Shown in pieces: positions 57,120-64,000 of a stretch of DNA of 64,000 nucleotides. The translations under genes and the position numbers were made by a program. Origin of the DNA: Cristatella mucedo (taxonomy: Eukaryota > Bryozoa > Phylactolaemata > Cristatellidae); contig WPIO01000078.1 in NCBI GenBank assembly GCA_009760855.2, forward strand, positions 1,027,001 to 1,091,000. Reading direction: 5' to 3'. Every line of letters starts with the position of its first letter. Position 1 is the stretch's first letter. The notes beneath the pieces were generated by a model. It worked only from the letters and a program-made list of their open reading frames with translations. It did not search any database and had not been told where the DNA came from.

Positions 57120-57560
57120 TTTCTTACTGAACTTCACTCCCGATCAAGCATCGAATTGATTTCAAAATCCGAAGCCTGGCTTACTGGCCGCTTCACTAGC
57201 TTTCGCCAGCCTACCTATCAGACCTTGCACATGCCCTGGGATCTTGGCATCACCCGTTCTTCAGCATCAAGTCATTCTGTGGTGTCTTTGCTCTTCCAAT
57301 AAACTGAAATCTGTTTGTGGTCACGCGCTTTCGGATCGCATGCAACGAAAGTCTGGAACTTGTTTCTGGGTATGGTCACTGCATGAAACAACCTTGCATC
57401 TTTTAAGTCTCAGCTAAAGACTCGTCTGTTCCACTCAGCTATTCCTTCGTTCCAGCAAATGTGTCTGCGCTTTGTTCCGTGTGAGCTTTTTATGCGTATT
57501 GTGCATGATTCAGTTTGTATTACTAGCCAGAGGTTTTACTAACCGATGGCAACGAGTGCT
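57120..57560 (+). mobile_element. LINE C-terminal fragment, degenerate
   Basis: Encodes in pieces IKHRIDFKIRSLAYW and LSPAYLSDLAHAL, then FKSQLKT- and LFHS-like ends, the typical C-terminal order of CR1/L2 ORFs. Wording differs from LINE-A, closer to LINE-B. Confidence 0.65.
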
Positions 57561-59057
57561 CCTCATGTTTGCTTTAGCATGCTAGCCTAAGCATGCTATT
57601 TGTTTTCATTTGCTTGCTTAATTCAGTGGATGATGCATGTGAGTGGGCATCGGGTGAAGGCACCTGGTGGTAAGTGCAGTGGCAAATTATGACTTTCAAA
57701 TGGGTTAAGAATTCTAATATGTCATTAGTGAGCCTAATTTGATGTTCCACATAAAAGTGGGCTTTAGCTACACGACCTCTGAGATTGGTGGTCCTGCTTG
57801 ATCAAGGAGGTGCAAACTTGGGCTGACCACTCCATTGACACTTGCCATTTCCCTTGCATCTGCCCTCGTCACGTGAGCTGGTTGTAGGGTCACCAAAGAG
57901 GCTAGAGCTAGACCAAAACCCTCGATAGCCCCCCCCCCCCCGGCGCAGGTGAAGGTGGCTGGCAAGTAAGCTGTCATTATATTTGTCGTTCAGCCAAAGC
58001 AGCTGCTGCCCTTGGCCGAGCCCTGGCCTACCAGCATGCCACACCGGCGGCCTGAGTGAAATTTTTATTTTTGTCTTAGCTCTCTACGAGTAGAAACGAA
58101 AGCTTCCAGCCTCCTCTCAGCAGAAAGTTGAGCTTTAAGAGTGGCTCCTCTGACTCATGCTGCCTTCTGCCTCTCCATTTCTCAATGCAGACAACCCCGA
58201 CAAAGCCGAATCTGACATCTATCACCCATCAGTCATCTGCCCTCTGTAGAATGCTGCCTACAAATCAGCTTAAGATGCCACACATCCTCAGCAGCTACCG
58301 AACGACACATGCAAGCGACTAGAACCTTGAGTGATCAGGCTAAGCCTTCGAAAAGACAGCAGCTAGAGGGCGTGCACTTGGCAGAAGGAAAGCGAGTCTG
58401 GAGAAAGAGCAGGCAGCACTTAGTGCTTTAGCGCACCTACTCAGAAGCCATCTGTTGGCTGTGTGCAGCCGGCTGAGACACTGGTGCATTCGGTTGTTGC
58501 CAGCTGCTGCTCGAGCTGATTTGCACCTCAGCAGTTAAGGCTAGTGCATCGCGGCTTCTGCCTGTCCTAACGTAAGCCTGCTGCTAGGATTTCCTTTTGA
58601 CCTGACTTAGCACTTGACCCCGAGGCCACCGGATTAAATCGGTGGCAAACTGATTGTGTCGACGATACGTTGCTGAGCCTACTGCTAAGTTTGCCAACTT
58701 GGTCAAGCGTCAACGTCATTCCGATAAGCAGACAGCAGATGTCAGGACCCGTGCCATTGTGGATCGATCTCACCTGGAAGCAGCTGTGCTCCTGCCCACG
58801 GCCAAAAACATGGCCAGCTGACTTGGCCTCCATTTATTCTGAAGGCGATGCAAATACTGTTAAGTGGCTGCTCCACGCCCAGCCGGTCTGCGGAGGTTAC
58901 GCTTCGAAGCAACTGTGACCGTTTCGGTGCATCGATCTCAAAGGCACCTCTCAGCCGGCTTTCCGTACAAACAAAAATATAGGCGCTATTTGTTAGCAGC
59001 ATGGATAGCCGACCAAGTCGACGCCCCAGCGGTGCCAGCAGCAGAGAGCTTGCTTAC
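57561..59057. other. Non-coding stretch, no gene seen
   Basis: A C run lies near 57,930-57,941. No exon or known repeat recognised. Confidence 0.4.
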
Positions 59058-59302
59058 ACACGACTCAGGCAGAGGGAAACGACTGCCGACTAGACCCAGT
59101 GCAGCCTCGGCGCCGTCGGGATCGGGGTGCTGACCTGTCAGGAGCCTCCGCTGCTGCAGCCACGCTTCTCTCGCAGCTCGCCTTCCGACGGCCATCGGAG
59201 GCCATCGCCAGTGGCACTGGCGTGTCGGCTGCAGTAGGGGGGAGGGGCACCGTAGCCCATTACTCCTGAGGTTGCCACGTCTCACGAGGAGCCATGCCCA
59301 TC
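59058..59302 (-). CDS. Candidate upstream exon E0
   Basis: A GC-rich minus-strand frame open from just after a TGA near 59,303 to a good donor (GTCGTGT then GTAAGC after 59,058) in phase 0. That phase would fit the possible E1 acceptor at 51,243. The peptide includes MAVGRRAAREAWLQQRRLL and GLVGSRFPLPESC. No acceptor or start was settled and a second frame is also open, so it may equally be a 5' UTR exon or nothing. Confidence 0.22.
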
Positions 59303-59427
59303 ATTCATCACTGTCTGGTGACTGGGAAGCTTGATGGCCATTGTCGAGCCATCCCAACATCCTCGTGACACGTGGCCTCTCAGCAGGTGGCTGCTGTGCA
59401 GCCCACCCTACAATGTTCAGCTAGGGC

Positions 59428-60076
<649 letters not shown>

Positions 60077-60317
60077 AGCCTGCTGTGTCCCTCAGACCAG
60101 TCGACCGCCTGTTGCTGAGGCCGCTTGATCCGCTGCGTTCCCATGATGCCCGATGAGCATGTAGAAAGCAGCATGAGTGAGGCAGTAGCAGCTAGAATTT
60201 CGTGAGCGCTTTGAAGGTGTGCTGCTGGAGCAACGAAACCTCGGTGCTTGAAAATAGCAGCAATCTGGCTTATTAGCTGCACTCTTTCTGCTTCCTTGCT
60301 CATTGGTTAAGGCACTC

Positions 60318-60392
60318 TAAACTCGCGAGCCAGGTAGTGGGTATGAGTCTTACAGTGGCATTCCTTTATTGCCATTGTTAGATCAGCTAGCC
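60318..60392 (+). mobile_element. SINE-1 3' fragment
   Basis: Contains GTGGGTATGAGTCTTACAGT (worn B box region), TTCCTTTATTGCCATTG and TTAGATCAGCTAGCCATTAC, matching the 3' end of the copy at 40,210. Confidence 0.6.
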
Positions 60393-61867
60393 ATTACTTT
60401 TTACTTTCAACTTATCTATCCTGTGTCACTGCTTGTGCTCTAAGCCATACTTAATACCAAACTTTCTCTAGATAATAGCGATCCAACGTGTTGGAGAACG
60501 TTCTTTCTCTCACGTTTCCCACAGCTTGATAATCAGTCAATATGGTCTGGCAGCAGGGTTTCCTCGACCGATTTAAGGGGATTCAAATCCAATGACCCCT
60601 GCACCTGAATACATAAGCGAAAAAGCAAATTTATTATACCTGTTCTTATCTAAGGCCGAAAAGTTAAGCTCGTCTCAGCGCTACCGTGGCCAGCGGTGAG
60701 CTACAAGATTGAGGTCGAATATGGTCGGAACAGTTATTTGCAGTAGTAGAGGCTGCAGGCAGCATTCTGAAGAGGACGGCTGGCGGCTAGATCTTGAGCG
60801 ATTGAGCAAGCAGAGACAGGTGCTGACCTCACATTTCACTCGGGCATTGGCACAAGCTGCTTCGCTCGGTTTCTTCTCTAGTGTTTTCTTTACCGAGTCT
60901 AGTTAGTACTCTTGTCAAGAGCTTGGTACTGGTTGATAAACTTAGGAAACCTCGGCTCCGAGGTTTTTATTCTCGCCGGTCGTGCTTTCGATGATGATGC
61001 AACCCCTCTACAACATCGATTCCCCTCAATTTCTGCTCGGATGAATATTACAGGCCAGCACAAGTCATGTGAGCCACTTTCAGCGAAATTTCTGCTAGCA
61101 TCCGACGGCATTTTCACAAAATTCTTGGCACTAGTAACGAGCGAGCCAACACGAAAACTTTAGCTCGAATCCGCAGGCCTGCGACGCTACACGCCCGAGC
61201 CTCGATCGCCGATGGGCAGACAGCCCGAGCGTCCGGACTGCTAAAATAGCCAATCGATTGCTCGCTTCGCCTGTTGGTCGGCAAGCCACTACCGGAAAAA
61301 AGGGTGCCGTCAATCTCCAATGCCGAACATCCGGGCTGACGGTTTTTTGTCAGAGAGCTGCATGGCATCGATCGGCGTGAATGCAGCCAATCAGGGTGGG
61401 CGGCTGCTCTGTTTACAGAGTCGGCGCTGCACAAACACATAATAGCGCGAGATCGTGTGCTTTGCTTTTCCTAGAACAGCGCAAAAGCCAACTGGGCAAA
61501 GCTGCAAGCGGGAGTGGCCACAGGTGAATGATCGCAGCACCGACACCGCCACTCGTCTGCCCTCGCGGCCGACAAGTGGCGGTGCCCGAGGACGCTCGAG
61601 CTCAGACTAGACTTACAAGAAAAGCCTGCATTCGCTCGCGAACGCGTGACTCGATTTTACTCGCAATGGATGGGCGCCCTGGTCCTTGGCCTACGGGTCA
61701 TGTGCTCGACTGGCTTCACAGGCCAGGTCGCGGGTGCAAGTGTGGAAACTGGCGACTGTTTATTGCCCTCAGCAAGCCGGAGCAGTGGCCGCTACATCTC
61801 TTCTATCTGCTACGTAAATATGGCTGGCGAATTAGCCAACCTTTAGTGCACTTCACTTTTCTTAGAG
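60393..61867. other. Unannotated stretch with CCAAT and GC-box-like motifs
   Basis: CAGCCAATCAGGGTGGGCGG at about 61,385-61,405 looks like a CCAAT box next to a GC box, and another AGCCAATC lies near 61,248. CpG is raised from 61,150 to 61,700. It could be promoter-like, but no transcript start or exon can be assigned. Confidence 0.3.
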
Positions 61868-62032
61868 CCAGCAATTGATGGCCCGGCGGTTAAGGCGCTC
61901 GCCTCGTCCAAGGTCAGGATGAATGTTTTTGAGGGCCGAGGTCGTGGGCTAGAGTCCCGCGGCATATGCGAAGCACCTGAGTAGAGAATAAGCTCTCTCG
62001 GGGCGCTATAAAAATGAATTATAGCAAAATGG
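61868..62032 (+). mobile_element. SINE-2 copy
   Basis: TTGATGGCCCGGCGGTTAAG (A box region), GTCGTGGGCTAGAGTCCCGC (B box region), then CACCTGAGTAGAGAATAAGC and TCTCTCGGGGCGCTATAAAA, the LINE-A-type end, followed by AATGAATTAT. Confidence 0.85.
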
Positions 62033-62084
62033 AAGTGTAGGAAGTTAATGCCAGAATAGCCTACATCCGTAAACAATAATAAAA

Positions 62085-62165
62085 ATAATAACGTCTTTTT
62101 GGATAGTGCCCTAAGAGAACCAAATCTCTATCAAGGCACTTTGCAAGAAAGAGGAGCAATAACAC
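62085..62165 (-). mobile_element. LINE-A/SINE-2 tail, minus strand
   Basis: Minus strand: AAAGTGCCTTGATAGAGATT, then TTCTCTTAGGGCACTAT and an ATT-rich tail. It is 5'-truncated to the stem-loop. Confidence 0.7.
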
Positions 62166-62279
62166 CAGGAGTTGATGACGTAGCACGGTTTTGTCCTTAA
62201 ACAAGCATGCTAAAGCACGCAAGGAGACACTCAGATCCATTGGTTAGTATGGACCACTGGTTAGTAACATGCACGGAAT

Positions 62280-62911
62280 CATACACAGCCGAGCAGCAAT
62301 GATGACTGTAACTTCACTGCCCTGGTCCTACTCGATCTATCAGCCATCTTTACAACTATTGATCGCAACATCCTACTCAAGCGATTTAGAATGACGAATG
62401 GTGTAGCAGATGATGTTCGGGCGTGATTCCAATCGTGCTCTGTCGGTCGTGTTCAACCCGTGTCGTCCCATCAAGCGGACCAGTCACCTACGGAGTTTCA
62501 TGGGTGTCTGTTTCCAGTCCTTGTTGCCTGTTCTTCGTTTGTACTGAGCCTCTGGAGAAAGCGGTTCGGCCCATGGACTCTGCTGTCACTCCTACGCTGC
62601 CGATATCCAGCTGTACTTGTCATTTATAATGCAATCAGCCGCGAGATAGAAAAACTGAATGCTTGCCTTTCAGACATTTGATCGTGAATGTCGGTCAATT
62701 TTGTTAGCTTGACGACGGTTAAAACCAAACTCCTGTGCACAGGTTACCTCAAGCGAGCGACTAGAAGACTGCTAATCGGCAATTCTTGTCTAGTCCGAGT
62801 TTGGGGACTGTCAACCGCGAAGGCCGGCTAAAAATCTTACGAGCTCTTCTGTCGATGCGGGACTTTGCTGTAATTCAGTTTTGGCCGGGCTACCGCAAAA
62901 GCGATTGAGTC
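62280..62911 (+). mobile_element. LINE-B copy, left part, split by a MITE
   Basis: Plus strand: [19 protein letters not shown] at 62,320-62,380 is motif A with the catalytic Asp of FDT changed to FTT. Further colinear blocks up to 62,905 match 8,083-8,815. The right part resumes after 63,184 for about 50 bases (AAGCCTCTGTAGCCGGTGAT). Confidence 0.75.
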
Positions 62912-63184
62912 CAGTGGTGGAGCCATGGGCAGAGGGAGGGGGCATCAGCTCTCCCCCTCCCCCCCCCCCCTATAGAAGAAGCAGTGACCTGGGCCGCCCC
63001 TATACCTGCGGAGCCTCAACCCTGACGCGAAGAAATTATGTCCTACTTCCAATCGGCGAGCAACCTCCAAGCTAGCGTCGAATGAGCACACTGATTGTGC
63101 GCTATAATTTTTCATTACTTGCACCTATTGCCCCCTCTACATGAAAAGTTTGCCGATCTTGCCACACCCCTAGGTCCACCACTG
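62912..63184. mobile_element. hAT-like MITE, 273 bp
   Basis: Ends are inverted: left CAGTGGTGGAGCC, right GGTCCACCACTG. The flanking 8 bases, ATTGAGTC and ATTAAGCC, agree at six of eight positions, as expected for an aged 8-bp target duplication typical of hAT elements. There is no coding capacity; a C run lies inside. It interrupts LINE-B, so it is younger than that LINE copy. Confidence 0.75.
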
Positions 63185-63365
63185 ATTAAGCCTCTGTAGC
63201 CGGTGATAATTAAGGCTGCAAGTGTAGTCATTCTGTTACAGCTTAGCCCCCATCATATTAGTATTAGTATTTCCATTATTATTACCACAATTATCAGATC
63301 GCTCATTAAGAAGTAAGCAGACGCGGCGAATACGAAACTTCCGTTAGCTTACGCTTCGGCTGCCG

Positions 63366-63470
63366 CAGCCAATAATAATAATATTAATAATACATTTGCA
63401 TAGCGCCATCAGAGAATTTACTCTCTTTCTAGGCACTGTACATATGCTGCAAAGGAAGCACGGTCGAATG
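63366..63470 (-). mobile_element. LINE-A/SINE-2 tail, minus strand
   Basis: Minus strand: CAGCATATGTACAGTGCCTA, GAAAGAGAGTAAATTCTCTG, ATGGCGCTATGCAAATG and an (ATT)n-type tail. Confidence 0.75.
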
Positions 63471-63559
63471 GTGAGTATTGGCGTTCTCGACGACAGCAGC
63501 CAAGGTACTCTTCTACGCGGCCAGGCACTCTCCTTGCCGCGGCCATTTAGTTAGCTCCC

Positions 63560-64000
63560 GCTCAGTAACCTCAGTAACCTAGGCAACGCTTCGCTTTCCC
63601 TTCCGCACATGCACACGCACACGCCCACACTAATGCCTACCGACTGTCTACGACCGCACTTTTCCCGCTCACGACGACCAAAGCGCGGCCGCGTCGCGAT
63701 ACCGAGCGAGGACCGCTCGCCGGTGGCGCCGAGCTTTCGCGCCACGCCTCTCTACCTGAAGCGGTCGCTCTGACCGCGCCGCCACCGCGCCGCCGCGCCG
63801 CCGCGCCGCCCCTTTTCTTTCGATTTGCAGCAGCCTCGCAGCGGCAATCGGAAGGCGCTCGCCATTGGACAGGCGTTCGCGAGCGTCTGGCGCTCGCCGC
63901 CGCGGTCTTTCGCCGTAGGCGCGGGTCGTGGGCAAGCCCACTTCCGGATTGCAGGGGGCGATCAGCGTCGACGGCGCGCTCGCACGGTCTGCGACGCATC
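63560..64000. promoter_or_regulatory. CpG-rich edge, possible promoter or first exon
   Basis: Extremely CpG-rich compared with the rest, including CGCGCCGCCGCGCCGCCG near 63,785-63,808. On the minus strand a CCAAT box (CCTGTCCAATGGCG) lies near 63,867. Minus-strand frames are open, but GC bias alone can do that. It could be the start of the giant gene or of a gene beyond the window. Confidence 0.3.

Overview
This is nuclear DNA from an animal. Long AT-rich non-coding stretches separate GC-rich coding exons with clear GT/AG splice sites, and the non-coding part is packed with decayed CR1/L2-type LINEs, tRNA-derived SINEs and long (CT)n and (ACTC)n arrays. Nothing suggests bacteria, organelle or virus. 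Very large exons coding for low-complexity protein, together with this repeat mix, would fit an invertebrate such as a flatworm or another lophotrochozoan; that placement is inference and cannot be fixed from the sequence.

The main feature is a set of minus-strand exons that appear to form one giant gene spanning most of the window. From 5' to 3' they are E1 (about 51,219 to 47,845), E2 (45,079 to 44,941), E3 (from 42,854), a possible exon at 36,144 to 35,950, E4 (32,314 to 32,078), E5 (28,083 to 22,728) and E6 (17,824 to 14,070). Splice phases match at E1-E2, E2-E3 and E5-E6, and can be made to match at E4-E5. The product would be about 4,300 residues, mostly disordered and rich in Ser, Ala, Gln and Pro, with a few helical islands and many tyrosine motifs. 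I do not recognise the family. The next coding exon downstream on the same strand, at 3,285 to 3,031, encodes a RING finger followed by a stop. It could be spliced in phase to a donor inside E6, which would make the product a giant RING protein; this is a hypothesis.

Around and inside the introns lie two LINE families, here called LINE-A and LINE-B, both CR1/L2-like by their reverse transcriptase motifs. There are also two SINE families with recognisable A and B boxes, a hAT-like MITE, and an unnamed repeat of about 130 bp (repeat R). SINE-2 ends in the same stem-loop and ATT-rich tail as LINE-A, the usual sign of a SINE mobilised by a partner LINE. The best LINE-A copy (40,823 to 42,516) has the inverted 5' structure produced by twin priming and lies just beyond exon E3.

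Layout: 1-3,000 LINE debris; 3,031-3,285 RING exon; 3.3-14 kb LINE-B copies and SINE debris; 14-17.8 kb E6; 17.8-22.7 kb repeat-rich intron; 22.7-28.1 kb E5; 28-47.8 kb introns with E4, E3, E2 and most of the repeats; 47.8-51.2 kb E1; 51-64 kb upstream DNA with long microsatellites, LINE and SINE copies, a possible upstream exon near 59.1 kb and a CpG-rich right edge that may be a promoter.
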